Shown in pieces: positions 7,880 to 15,877 of a DNA stretch of 31,112 bases. Position 1 is the stretch's first letter, and each line of letters opens with the position of its first letter. Origin of the DNA: CAYLNG01 sp964497855. Its GTDB lineage: Bacteria > Verrucomicrobiota > Kiritimatiellia > SS1-B-03-39 > UBA6053. The position numbers and the translations under genes are program-made. The DNA lies in the NCBI GenBank assembly GCA_964497855.1, contig CAZCFM010000034.1, forward strand, positions 1 to 31,112. Reading direction: 5' to 3'. The notes beneath the pieces are model-generated. The model was not told the origin of the DNA, did not search any database, and saw nothing but the letters and a program-made list of their open reading frames with translations.

Positions 7880-9147
7880 GTCAATCCCAGCCCCGGGTCG
7901 CCGTCGTCGGCGCCGGCGTCGCCGGACTCTCCGCCGCCTGGCTGCTGCAACACGACTTCCGGGTCAGCCTCTACGAAAAAAATCCGACTATCGGCGGCCA
8001 CACCCGCACCCTGACCGTTCCCGACGGACCCGACGCCGGCACGCCCGTCGACACCGGCTTCATCGTCATGAATCACCGGAACTACCCCCATTTCACCCGC
8101 CTGCTCGCCGAATGGGACGTCGCCCTCGAAGACTCCGACATGTCCTTCAGCTACCACGAGCAGGACAGCGGCTACGCCTACGCCGGCACCACCCTCCGCG
8201 GCGTCTTCCCCAGCCTCGGACATCTCGTTTCCCCCGCCCACTGGACCCTCCTCCGCGAACTCCGCCGCTTCGGACGCCTCGGCACCGCCGCCCTCGCCGA
8301 CGGCTCCGCCCGCCACCTCTCCCTCGGCGCCTTCCTCGAACAACACCGCTTTTCCGACGTCTTCCGCGACCGCTACCTCTTCGCCATGGGCGCCGCCATC
8401 TGGTCCTCCCCGCCCGAACGCCTCTCCGATTTCCCCGCCTATCCCTACCTCCACTTTTTCCAAAACCACGGATTGTTGACCCTCAAAGACCGCCCCCAGT
8501 GGCGCGTCGTCTCCGGCGGCAGCAACACCTACGTCCGCAAGGCCCTAAGTCTCCTCAAAGCCGACGTCCACCCCGGCCAGACCCCCGAAAAAATCTTCCG
8601 AACCCCGGAAGGCGTCGACCTCTGCTTTTCCGACGGTCGGAAAGAACGTTTCGACCACGTGGTCATCGGCGCCCACGCCGACGAGGCCCTCAAACTGCTC
8701 GGCGATCCCGACGCCGATGAACAGCGTCTGCTCGGTGCCTGGACCTACCAGCCCAACGAGGTGGTACTGCACACCTGGGAGGGCGTTATGCCCAAACCCA
8801 AACCCTGCTGGGCCTCTTGGAACTTCGCCCGCGAACCCGGCTTCGACGCCGCCGCGCCCGTCAGCGTCACCTACTGGATGAACCGCCTGCAAAACCTAAA
8901 AACGAAACGCCAGTACTTCGTCACCCTCAACCGCGCTGGCGAACTCCCCGCCGCACAGGTCATCGACCGCACCGTTCTCCACCATCCGCAATACGATCAA
9001 AAAGCGATGGACACCCAGGCTCCCCTGCAAACCCGCAACGGCATCCGCAACACCTGGCTCGTCGGCAGCTACTTCGGCTTCGGCTTCCACGAAGACGCCG
9101 TCAAATCCGCCGTCGACATGGCCGCCAAACTTCTCGCCCACCCATGA
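7876..9147 (+). CDS. FAD-dependent amine-oxidase-like oxidoreductase
   Basis: Flavoprotein of 423 residues in the NAD(P)-binding/amine oxidase superfamily. The dinucleotide-binding motif is VAVVGAGVAGLSAAWLL at residues 8-24, followed by YEKNPTIGGHTRT and VDTGFIVMNHRNYPHFTRLL. A C-terminal FAD-contact segment reads NTWLVGSYFGFGFHEDAVKSA. This group is regularly found between a CFA-type methyltransferase and DUF1365 and is assumed to oxidise or desaturate the modified acyl chain (inference). Start and stop overlap adjacent genes by ATGA. Confidence 0.92.
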   Translation: MSQSQPRVAVVGAGVAGLSAAWLLQHDFRVSLYEKNPTIGGHTRTLTVPDGPDAGTPVDTGFIVMNHRNYPHFTRLLAEWDVALEDSDMSFSYHEQDSGYAYAGTTLRGVFPSLGHLVSPAHWTLLRELRRFGRLGTAALADGSARHLSLGAFLEQHRFSDVFRDRYLFAMGAAIWSSPPERLSDFPAYPYLHFFQNHGLLTLKDRPQWRVVSGGSNTYVRKALSLLKADVHPGQTPEKIFRTPEGVDLCFSDGRKERFDHVVIGAHADEALKLLGDPDADEQRLLGAWTYQPNEVVLHTWEGVMPKPKPCWASWNFAREPGFDAAAPVSVTYWMNRLQNLKTKRQYFVTLNRAGELPAAQVIDRTVLHHPQYDQKAMDTQAPLQTRNGIRNTWLVGSYFGFGFHEDAVKSAVDMAAKLLAHP

Positions 9148-9947
9148 ACTCCCGCATCTACAGCGGCAAAGTCGCCCACGTCCGCCTGCACCCCGTCGTC
9201 CACCGCTTCCAGAACGGCGTCCACTTTTACGCCCTCGATCTCGACGAACTCCCCGCCCTCCACCGCCAAGTCCGCGGCTTCGCCCACAACCGCTTCGCCC
9301 CCGTCTCCATCCGCGACCGCGACTACCTCACACCCGAGGACCGCCCCCTGCGCGAAAAACTCCAGCCCTGGCTCCGCGACCTCCGCCTCGAAACCGAAAC
9401 CCTCCGCATCACACTCGTCACCTCCGCCCGATGGTGGGGACTCGTCTTCAACCCCGTCAGTTTCTACCTGCTCGACAACCCCGACGGCCAGCCCCTCGGC
9501 ATGATCGCCGAAGTCAACAACACCTTTTACGACCGCCACATCTATGCCGTCAAGCTCGAGCGCAGCACGGGCCCCGCGCCCGCCGAGGGCCATGACGACA
9601 AAGTCTTCCACGTCTCCCCCTTCAACAACATGGAGGGACGTTACCAATTCACCCTCCGCCGCGACGCCCACGACCTCTACATCGGCGTCAACCTCTACCG
9701 CGACGGAACCAAAATCATCGAAACCTGGATCGAAGGCACCGGATGCGAACTCAACAGCCACAGCCTCCTCGCCGAAAACCTCCGCCATCCCCTCCGCGCT
9801 TGGCTCACCTTCCCCCGCATCCTCTGGCAGGCCCTCTTCCTCAAATTCCAACACAAACTCCCCCACAACAAAAGGCCGGACCCCTCCCACCCGCACACCA
9901 TCCTCGCAAAAGGGAAAACGAAGATCCTGGGTCAAACCTCCGTTTGA
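9144..9947 (+). CDS. DUF1365 family protein
   Basis: Protein of 267 residues matching the DUF1365 family by IYSGKVAHVRLHPVVHRFQNGVHFYALDLDEL at the start (given here in parts: IYSGKVAHVRLHPV, HRFQNGVHFY, ALDLDEL), the middle segment WWGLVFNPVSFYLLDN, and AEVNNTFYDRHIYAV plus FHVSPFNNMEGRYQF. The function is unknown, but family members sit beside CFA-type methyltransferases. It is the last gene of the four-gene lipid cluster. A small inverted repeat (GTCAAAC/GTTTGAC, 9931-9948) spans its stop codon, but no T-run follows. Confidence 0.88.
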   Translation: MNSRIYSGKVAHVRLHPVVHRFQNGVHFYALDLDELPALHRQVRGFAHNRFAPVSIRDRDYLTPEDRPLREKLQPWLRDLRLETETLRITLVTSARWWGLVFNPVSFYLLDNPDGQPLGMIAEVNNTFYDRHIYAVKLERSTGPAPAEGHDDKVFHVSPFNNMEGRYQFTLRRDAHDLYIGVNLYRDGTKIIETWIEGTGCELNSHSLLAENLRHPLRAWLTFPRILWQALFLKFQHKLPHNKRPDPSHPHTILAKGKTKILGQTSV

Positions 9948-10128
9948 CGCCCTGCAATCAAGAAAGACATCGCACGTTCAACTGCTGTTGACGAGGCAAC
10001 TGCCGTGCGGGCCGAAGGTCCGCGCAGTCAAAGGTGCTGCGGGGATCGGCGCAGACCGATACGCATGGACGCGCCGCGTCTATCCATCCAAAGCCAAGGG
10101 TTTCGCATCCCCAGGCGGATGTCGCCCG

Positions 10129-10244
10129 AGTCCCGGATTTATCCGGAAGTCAGCAAGCACGCTTCAGCGTGCGGATGCGGGGCCGGAGACGCGGAATTCG
10201 GACCGTGAACGGTCCTCGACTGACTTCCGGATAAATCCGGGACT
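10129..10244. repeat. 116-base cruciform/three-way-junction element
   Basis: A perfect 25-base inverted repeat (10129-10153 and 10220-10244) closes a 66-base interior. The arms contain the self-complementary core CCGGATTTATCCGG. The interior holds two further perfect hairpins: GCACGC-TTCA-GCGTGC at 10157-10172 and GGACCGT-GA-ACGGTCC at 10200-10215. The whole can fold as a three-way junction. It resembles palindromic intergenic repeat units (REP or MITE class), or a structured RNA; the sequence alone does not decide. Confidence 0.75.
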
Positions 10245-10570
10245 ATGACAACTACATCCGCGGAGCTCGTCAGGATTGAAATTCACGACGTTGCGTCGGG
10301 CCGTCGCTACGCGACAAAATGCAGCATGTGATTCTGCGATCACTCTCGCCGTTTCGAACCCATCAAACTGTGGTCGGGGCCCTTGTGCCCGGACGTCCCT
10401 CACTCTGGAATCGGCCAACGTGGCGGAGCTCCAACGTCGGGGGAGTCGGGCGGGGATGGTTTAAATCAATCAGGAACCCCCATCCCCGTCAACCGGAAAA
10501 GAGGTGGCGGGCGGATATTCTTCGCGCGGTTTCACGCAACAGGGGTTCCACCAGCTGAAGCATCGTGTTG

Positions 10571-10724
10571 GAAACCGCTTAAAAACGCTTAAAGAACGCT
10601 AAACGGTATACCCGAGGGTCATCGAGCCGCCTGCGGGAAAGGATTCGGAGGGGGCCGGAACGGGTTCCGAATCCTTTCCTCGAAGCCTTCGTTAAGCGTC
10701 CTATAAGCGGAAATAAGCGGTTTC
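10571..10724. repeat. 154-base inverted-repeat element with iterated CGCTTA arms (MITE-like)
   Basis: The ends are exact inverted copies of GAAACCGCTTA (10571-10581 and 10714-10724). The match continues inward over about 36 bases at roughly 80 percent identity. Each arm contains three spaced copies of a CGCTTA-like word. Nested inside is a 14-base perfect hairpin (GGAAAGGATTCGGA at 10636-10649 with its complement at 10666-10679). Inverted ends built from short repeated binding-site-like words resemble a small non-autonomous transposable element. No clear target-site duplication was seen. Confidence 0.6.
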
Positions 10725-10875
10725 CTCCCCCGTTGCCTGGCTGGACCGGTCAGGGTTGGTGCAACGGTTCCGAATCGGAAGAATCCGCCGTGCGCGGGAC
10801 AAGCCCGGCCCGACGTGTTTGGGCGGAAGGTTCTGTTGTCGCGCAGTCCTTGTTTCAAGTCCAGCCCCCTCACGC

Positions 10876-11988
10876 TCAGTCCAGCTCGTCGACGTGGAGG
10901 ATTTCGCCGGGGCGGAGGAGGGCGGCTTCGGCGAGGGTGGCGGCGCGCATGGTTTCGTAGGCACCGGAGACGGGGTCGATGGCCCCCCCGCCGTTGGAGA
11001 CGGAGGCGAGGAAACGCCGCAGCAGTCCGCTCATGTCGTGGTGGGATTTGTCGTGCGGGTTGGGGTGGAAGTGTTCGGTGCGGACGAAGCGGTTTTCCTT
11101 GAGGTCGGCGTCGAGCTGGAAGAGATGCAGAATCTCGTCGTAAATGCGCATTTCGGCGGAGCCTTTGGTGCCGATGAGGCTGATGTCGAAGGCGTGGCCG
11201 GGGGCGTGCACGTAGTCGGCCTTGTAGCCGGGCTCGCGATACCAGGTGGCGGCGCGGTCGTGGAAAATCTGGAAGTTGACGGTGACGCCGCGTTCGGTGG
11301 TGATCATGAGGGTGACGTTGGCGGGGACGTCGGCGGGGTAGAAGGACAGCGGGTTTTTGCCGGGGCGGAAGGCCTGGACGCTGGTGATGCGTCCGGCGTA
11401 GTGGCGGATGAGGTCGAGCTGGTGGATGCCGCAGTGGAAGACGATGCCGCCGCCGAGTTTGCGGTCGAGTTTCCAGATATCGGAGAGTTTGCCGTAGGGG
11501 TTTTGCGCCCACCAGTGTCCGCGCGAATCGAGAATGGAAAGCCATTGGGTTTCGCCGAAAAATCCTTCTTCGACGAGTTCCTTGAGGCGTCCGGTCATGG
11601 TTCCATGGATGTATTCGAGGCCGACCTGCACGCTGCCGCGGCTGTTGGCTTCGGCTTCGACGATTTCGCGGGCTTCGGCGAGGGTTGGGGCCATGGGTTT
11701 TTCGAGATAGACGTGGCAGCCGGCGGCGAGGGCCTCGAGGGTGGCCTCGCGGTGTTCGTGATTGGCATTGACCACGCACACGACCTGCGGCGGATTGTCG
11801 CGAAGCATGTCGGTCAAGGTCCCAAACGCCGGAACCTTGAAGAGGGTGTTCAGTTCTTGCTGACGGGCGGGGGAGCGGGTGACCACGCCGGTGAGTTGGT
11901 AGTGGGGGTTGTTGCCGAGGTCGCGGAGGAAGTGTTCCCCCACAGTGCCTCCGCCGACGATGCCGATGCGCAGGGGTGTGAGTTGCAT
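10876..11988 (-). CDS. Gfo/Idh/MocA family NAD(P)-dependent oxidoreductase
   Basis: Protein of 370 residues with an N-terminal Rossmann fold (LRIGIVGGGTVGEHFLRDLG at residues 6-25) and the family signature LEKPMAPTLAEA around residue 95, whose Lys is catalytic. A conserved GGGIVFHCGIHQLDLIRHYAG segment matches the GGGxxxDxGxHxxD-like active-site region, with His-Cys-Gly-Ile-His in the place of the usual Asp/His pattern. Such enzymes oxidise or reduce sugars, inositols or related polyols. The substrate is not deducible. It is single on the reverse strand, with 237 bases to the upstream Nudix gene. Confidence 0.92.
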   Translation of the reverse strand: MQLTPLRIGIVGGGTVGEHFLRDLGNNPHYQLTGVVTRSPARQQELNTLFKVPAFGTLTDMLRDNPPQVVCVVNANHEHREATLEALAAGCHVYLEKPMAPTLAEAREIVEAEANSRGSVQVGLEYIHGTMTGRLKELVEEGFFGETQWLSILDSRGHWWAQNPYGKLSDIWKLDRKLGGGIVFHCGIHQLDLIRHYAGRITSVQAFRPGKNPLSFYPADVPANVTLMITTERGVTVNFQIFHDRAATWYREPGYKADYVHAPGHAFDISLIGTKGSAEMRIYDEILHLFQLDADLKENRFVRTEHFHPNPHDKSHHDMSGLLRRFLASVSNGGGAIDPVSGAYETMRAATLAEAALLRPGEILHVDELD

Positions 11989-12225
11989 GACCCCGTCTCT
12001 ACGCCATTTCGGGGCGTAGGGAAGCCGAAATGTTTTGCTTTTGTGTGGGCGACGATTGGGGGTCAGGGCACCCAGACCTGTATGCGGTAGATGCGGAGCG
12101 TGTTGGCGTCGGGATCACGAATGGTCATTCGTTCACCGGTGCCTGTGTGATATCCAATACGGCATTCGGATCGCTGGGATTCAAGCCCGGATGTACACCT
12201 CCTGCGGGGTGAAAGCACGCCCGCG

Positions 12226-12750
12226 TCATCCTTGCCCTCCCGCATCCACAAAGTGCAGCGACCATCCGATCATGCGGTCCGCATCGAAAAGAAAACGTCC
12301 CTGCACGGATTCGCCTGCGAGCATTCGGGGGAGCCAGAGGATATCGTCCGCCCACATCCGCTCGTAGGGAATGGCGTGGAGCGGGGTCCACAGAGGAATA
12401 GCCTCCTCGGTTTCGATGGGCTCCCCGTCGCAGCCGTCGGCGACAAACAGAAACGCTTCCAGACTGTAGCCGTCGGCAAATTGAAAACGAAGGCAGCCCC
12501 GGGCAGAGAGATGCAGGGGCGTGACCCCCAGTTCCTCCCGGGTCTCGCGAATGGCACACTCTTCCGCGTTTTCCCCGGGCTCAAAACGGCCGCCGGGTCC
12601 GTTCACCTTGCCCGCGCCAAGGCCTCGTTTTTTTTCAATGAGCAAAATCTGCCCGTCGCGGAGAACAAAACAAAGGGTCGCCCGGTCGCGCGGAACCCAG
12701 GTGTGCCAGTCGATGGCATCGAAATCGGGATGAGAGTGTGTGAGGTGCAT
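12226..12750 (-). CDS. Nudix hydrolase, MTH1 (8-oxo-dGTPase)-like
   Basis: Protein of 174 residues with a complete Nudix box (GGRFEPGENAEECAIRETREELGV, that is G-x5-E-x7-REUXEEXGU). Outside the box it resembles eukaryotic-type MTH1 more than MutT: KRGLGAGKVNGPGG precedes the box with the base-contact Asn kept, and PYERMWADDILWLPRML matches the MTH1 region whose Trp and paired Asp residues recognise oxidised purines. The tail VQGRFLFDADRMIGWSLHFV also fits MTH1. It probably sanitises oxidised purine nucleoside triphosphates (inference). It is divergent from pyk, with 63 bases between start codons. Confidence 0.88.
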   Translation of the reverse strand: MHLTHSHPDFDAIDWHTWVPRDRATLCFVLRDGQILLIEKKRGLGAGKVNGPGGRFEPGENAEECAIRETREELGVTPLHLSARGCLRFQFADGYSLEAFLFVADGCDGEPIETEEAIPLWTPLHAIPYERMWADDILWLPRMLAGESVQGRFLFDADRMIGWSLHFVDAGGQG

Positions 12751-12813
12751 GTGGAGACCCTGCTGACGAAAGGCGCGGCTTGCAAGTCAAAAAGATTCGG
12801 CTAAGGGGATGCC

Positions 12814-14235
12814 ATGTCCAGACCCATCCCTCGCAAAACCAAAATCATCGCCACACTCGGTCCGGCGACGAATTCCCCTGAAATGATCCGCAGCCTGATT
12901 GAGGCCGGGGTGAATATTTTCCGCATCAACATGTCACACGCCAACCACGATGCGGTGCGGCAAAATGTGGCCGATATCCGACGCATCAGCGGCCAGTGCA
13001 TCACCCGCTGCTCCATCATGATGGACACCCGGGGACCGGAAATCCGCACGGGGGACATCCCCAACAATCTCGACCTCACGGCCGGCCAGCGCATCGGCCT
13101 CACCGTCCGTGGAGAAAAATCCGCCGAAGAGGTCAGCGTCGATGTGAACTATGAAAATCTGGTGGACGACATTCGCACCGGGGATGTGGTCCTCATCGAC
13201 AGCGGCACCATTGAGCTGAAGGTTCTGGAGAAAAAATCCAACCAGCTCGTGTGCGAAGTGCTGACGCCGGGCACGCTCAAGAGCCGCCGTCACGTCAACC
13301 TTCCCGGCGTTCGGGTCAATCTCCCCGCGCTGACGCAGCAGGACAAGCTCGACATCACCCTCGGGATTGAACTGGGCGTCGACTGGATTGCGATGTCCTT
13401 TGTGCGCGAACCGGAGGACGTGCTGCGCCTCAAGGCCATTCTCGATTATCAGAACGCCCCGCAAAAAGTCATCGCCAAACTGGAAGACCAGGAAGGCGTG
13501 CGCAATCTGGACCAGATCATTGACATTGCGGACGGCGTGATGGTCGCCCGCGGGGACCTGGGCATCGAATGCCCCTACGAGGAACTGCCCATCATCCAGC
13601 GCCGCATCGTCAAACGTTGCGCCCTCGTTGGCAAACCCGTGATTGTCGCCACCCACATGCTGGAATCGATGATCAGCAGTCCCGCGCCCACCCGCGCGGA
13701 AATCACCGACACGGCCAACGCGGTCTATGAACAGTGCGACGCCATCATGCTCAGCGGTGAAACCAGCATCGGTGCCTATCCGCTGAAGTGCGTGGAGATC
13801 ATGAACCGCATCGCCCGGCGCACCGAGCCCACCGGCGGGGCCGGCTATTATCAGGCCGCGAAAATGACCAGCAAATACGCGCAGTTGGTCAAATCCGCAG
13901 CCGTACTGGCTCAGGAGTGCAACGCCGACGCCCTTATCGTCTTCACCCAGACCGGTGTGATTGCCCGCAATGCCGCCTGGTTGCGTCTGATCTCCACGCC
14001 CATCTATGCGTTTTCCCACGATGAGGTCCTGCTCAACCAGCTTCCGCTCTTCTGGGGCATTTATCCCTCGTATCTGGAAATGAGAGACAACCCCGAAGAA
14101 AACGTGATGCGCGCCGTAGCCAAACTCCGCGACCGCGGTCTGCTGGCCGACGGGGACACCATCGTGGCCGTGACCGAGGTCAAAATGAACGGTCGTTTCG
14201 TGGACACCATCCTCATGCAAACCATCGAGGGTTGA
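12814..14235 (+). CDS. pyk: Pyruvate kinase
   Basis: Converts phosphoenolpyruvate and ADP to pyruvate and ATP in the last step of glycolysis. The 473-residue length is standard. Motifs: KTKIIATLGPATNSPEMI at the start, FRINMSHANH, IMMDTRGPEIRTG, the active-site segment VIAKLEDQEGVRNLD, MVARGDLGIECPYEELP (Mg-binding Glu/Asp), ATHMLESMI and ITDTANAVYEQCDAIMLSGETSIGAYP, followed by the C-terminal allosteric-type domain. A Shine-Dalgarno-like AAGGGG lies just before the ATG. Confidence 0.97.
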   Translation: MSRPIPRKTKIIATLGPATNSPEMIRSLIEAGVNIFRINMSHANHDAVRQNVADIRRISGQCITRCSIMMDTRGPEIRTGDIPNNLDLTAGQRIGLTVRGEKSAEEVSVDVNYENLVDDIRTGDVVLIDSGTIELKVLEKKSNQLVCEVLTPGTLKSRRHVNLPGVRVNLPALTQQDKLDITLGIELGVDWIAMSFVREPEDVLRLKAILDYQNAPQKVIAKLEDQEGVRNLDQIIDIADGVMVARGDLGIECPYEELPIIQRRIVKRCALVGKPVIVATHMLESMISSPAPTRAEITDTANAVYEQCDAIMLSGETSIGAYPLKCVEIMNRIARRTEPTGGAGYYQAAKMTSKYAQLVKSAAVLAQECNADALIVFTQTGVIARNAAWLRLISTPIYAFSHDEVLLNQLPLFWGIYPSYLEMRDNPEENVMRAVAKLRDRGLLADGDTIVAVTEVKMNGRFVDTILMQTIEG

Positions 14236-14258
14236 GCCTCTGCCGTATTTTTCGCCGT

Positions 14259-14468
14259 ACATTTTCGCGCCCACCCCACTCGCTTGCGCTTGCATCGTGC
14301 GCAGAGTTCCCCCNNNNNNNNNNNNNNNNNNNNNNNNNNNNNNNNNNNNNNNNNNNNNNNNNNNNNNNNNNNNNNNNNNNNNNNNNNNNNNNNNNNNNNN
14401 NNNNNNNNNNNNNACATTTTCGCGCCCACCCCACTCGCTTGCGCTTGCATCGTGCGCAGAGTTCCCCC
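14259..14468. repeat. Assembly artefact: 55-base direct repeat flanking 100 N
   Basis: Bases 14259-14313 recur exactly at 14414-14468 around 100 N. It is the same length and geometry as the two other gaps, so the copies should be merged. After merging, about 90 bases separate the pyk stop from the next start and no gene is interrupted. Confidence 0.93.
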
Positions 14469-14482
14469 ATGATGCGGCCATC

Positions 14483-14965
14483 ATGAACGTCACACGCAAT
14501 CTGACCGTCAGCAATCGCATCGACGAGGCCCTGGCCATCCGCGCGGAGATCCAAACCCTCTCCGGCAGCGCAGAGTCCCCGGTAACGGCCCCCGGCGTTG
14601 CAGCCCCGAGTCCACACATCTCTCTCGGATGGAACCGCGGGCAGGTGGAACAGGCTCTGATCCTGACCACCAATGGGCAGAGAACCCCGTTTCCGCTCCG
14701 GCACGATGGCGAAATTCGCGTGTCACCCCGCGGATGGGAATGCCGGGTCGGTCGCAGTCTGGTCCCCGACCTTGGGCCCGCTTTGGTCAAGGCCTTCCAA
14801 TCCACAAACGAACTCACCCTGGGCCAGAATGAGGATTCACGGGCCCTTCGCCTTCGCAATGAAGTCGGCAACGAGCGCCCCTGGCAAGGGGTCCTGCACC
14901 GGTTTGAACTCCACAACCGGGTCCTGGAACCCGACGCCGCCCGCCGCCTCTCGGCCGCACCTTGA
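14483..14965 (+). CDS. Hypothetical protein upstream of a sulfotransferase
   Basis: A 160-residue frame from the ATG at 14483 with high third-position GC like its neighbours, ending 6 bases before the sulfotransferase start. I do not recognise a family. It begins MNVTRNLTVSNRIDEALAIR and has no signal peptide or membrane segment. The middle (SLVPDLGPALVKAFQSTNEL and LRLRNEVGNERPWQGVLHRF) is mixed alpha/beta in character. There is no good ribosome-binding site. Its spacing suggests one transcript with the sulfotransferase, but the reality of the gene rests on frame length, composition and position only. Confidence 0.55.
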   Translation: MNVTRNLTVSNRIDEALAIRAEIQTLSGSAESPVTAPGVAAPSPHISLGWNRGQVEQALILTTNGQRTPFPLRHDGEIRVSPRGWECRVGRSLVPDLGPALVKAFQSTNELTLGQNEDSRALRLRNEVGNERPWQGVLHRFELHNRVLEPDAARRLSAAP

Positions 14966-14971
14966 GGCCCC

Positions 14972-15877
14972 ATGCTGGCCTTTGTCCATATCCAGAAAAC
15001 TGCTGGCACCACCTTCACCACCCTGCTCCGGCGCCACTTCGGCCTCCGCCACTTTGACCGCCCCGGTTTCCGCGAACGCGCCCTCCGCGCCGAAGATCTC
15101 CGCCATATCCGCCGCATCTATCCCGGCCTTCGCAGCATCGCCGGACACCCCGTCCGCCCCTGGTCCACTCTCCACCTCGCCGATCCCGACATCCGGTTTT
15201 ACAGCTTCCTCCGCGATCCCGTCGCCCGTTCCCTCTCCCACATCCCGTGGTTCCTGCGCTGGAAAGCCCACGACGGAATTTTTTATGACGATTTTGACGC
15301 CCTTGTGCGCGACTGGTGCGCGACTCCTGACAACCGCGACCGCCAGTGCTTTCACCTGAGCGCACAGCACAGCGCCGACGCCGCCCGCGAGATCATCGCC
15401 CGCCACCCCTTTCTCCTTCTTCGCGTCAGCCACTTTGACGAATCCCTGCTCCTGTTTCGTCACTGGGCCGGAGAAGCCTCGATGGACCTGCGCTACCATC
15501 GCGTCAATACCGCCAGCGATCCCTACGAACGTCTCCAGGAAAGCCATCCCGCCTACCTGTCCCGCATCCGCGAATTTGAAAAACGTCTCCGCGTGGACGA
15601 GTCGCTGTTGCAGCTCATCCGCGAAGCCAATCAGGAAGACACCAAGCTCCTGAAATGGGCGGAAAGCGACATCTGGCCTCAACAGGTGGCCAACTATCCC
15701 GGCGACCTGTCTGCCGACACCGCCCGCTTCCGCGAGGTGAACCAGAACAGCCCGCCGTCCGTAAACCGCGAACCCGCGCTGCCCCGCCTCTATCGCAACA
15801 CCGTTTTTAAAACCTTCCGCCCGCTGCTTCTTCCCTCCGGCGAAACGGAAGACGTCGTCAACTCCCCGTGGCTGTAA
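14972..15877 (+). CDS. Sulfotransferase family protein (PAPS-dependent)
   Basis: Protein of 301 residues. The N-terminal MLAFVHIQKTAGTTFTTLL is the 5'-phosphosulfate-binding loop (PSB) of carbohydrate sulfotransferases. FYSFLRDPVARSLSHIPWF is the 3'-phosphate-binding segment with the conserved Arg and Ser. It transfers sulfate from PAPS to a carbohydrate or similar acceptor. No signal peptide is seen, so it is presumably cytoplasmic. The last 20 bases overlap the end of the convergent FAD oxidoreductase gene. The acceptor may be a cell-surface glycan (inference from family). Confidence 0.85.
   Translation: MLAFVHIQKTAGTTFTTLLRRHFGLRHFDRPGFRERALRAEDLRHIRRIYPGLRSIAGHPVRPWSTLHLADPDIRFYSFLRDPVARSLSHIPWFLRWKAHDGIFYDDFDALVRDWCATPDNRDRQCFHLSAQHSADAAREIIARHPFLLLRVSHFDESLLLFRHWAGEASMDLRYHRVNTASDPYERLQESHPAYLSRIREFEKRLRVDESLLQLIREANQEDTKLLKWAESDIWPQQVANYPGDLSADTARFREVNQNSPPSVNREPALPRLYRNTVFKTFRPLLLPSGETEDVVNSPWL

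Larger units (their letters stand above)
9948..10875. other. 928-base gene-poor region with structured repeats
   Basis: No reading frame here looks like a real protein on either strand; the open frames are short, overlapping and compositionally random. The region instead holds two compact inverted-repeat elements, annotated separately at 10129-10244 and 10571-10724. Several smaller hairpins (for example around 9971-10010 and 10060-10090) precede the first. It separates the end of the forward lipid operon from the end of the reverse oxidoreductase gene, so it is a convergent intergenic region that could also hold terminators. No T-rich intrinsic terminator is evident. Confidence 0.65.

Noticed and set aside
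9931..9948. Inverted repeat at the DUF1365 stop codon as an intrinsic terminator
   Set aside because: The stem is only 7 bases and AT-containing, and no T-run follows.
10005..10592. Several short forward frames in the 9948-10875 region
   Set aside because: They overlap in all frames, follow the inverted repeats, and show no start signals or protein-like composition.
12063..12251. Short reverse frame of 62 codons between the oxidoreductase and Nudix genes
   Set aside because: It overlaps the Nudix 3' end, has no ribosome-binding site and no recognisable family; a decayed gene end is possible but unsupported.
12934..15117. A 727-codon reverse frame crossing the second N gap
   Set aside because: It reads through the artificial N run and is antisense to pyruvate kinase.
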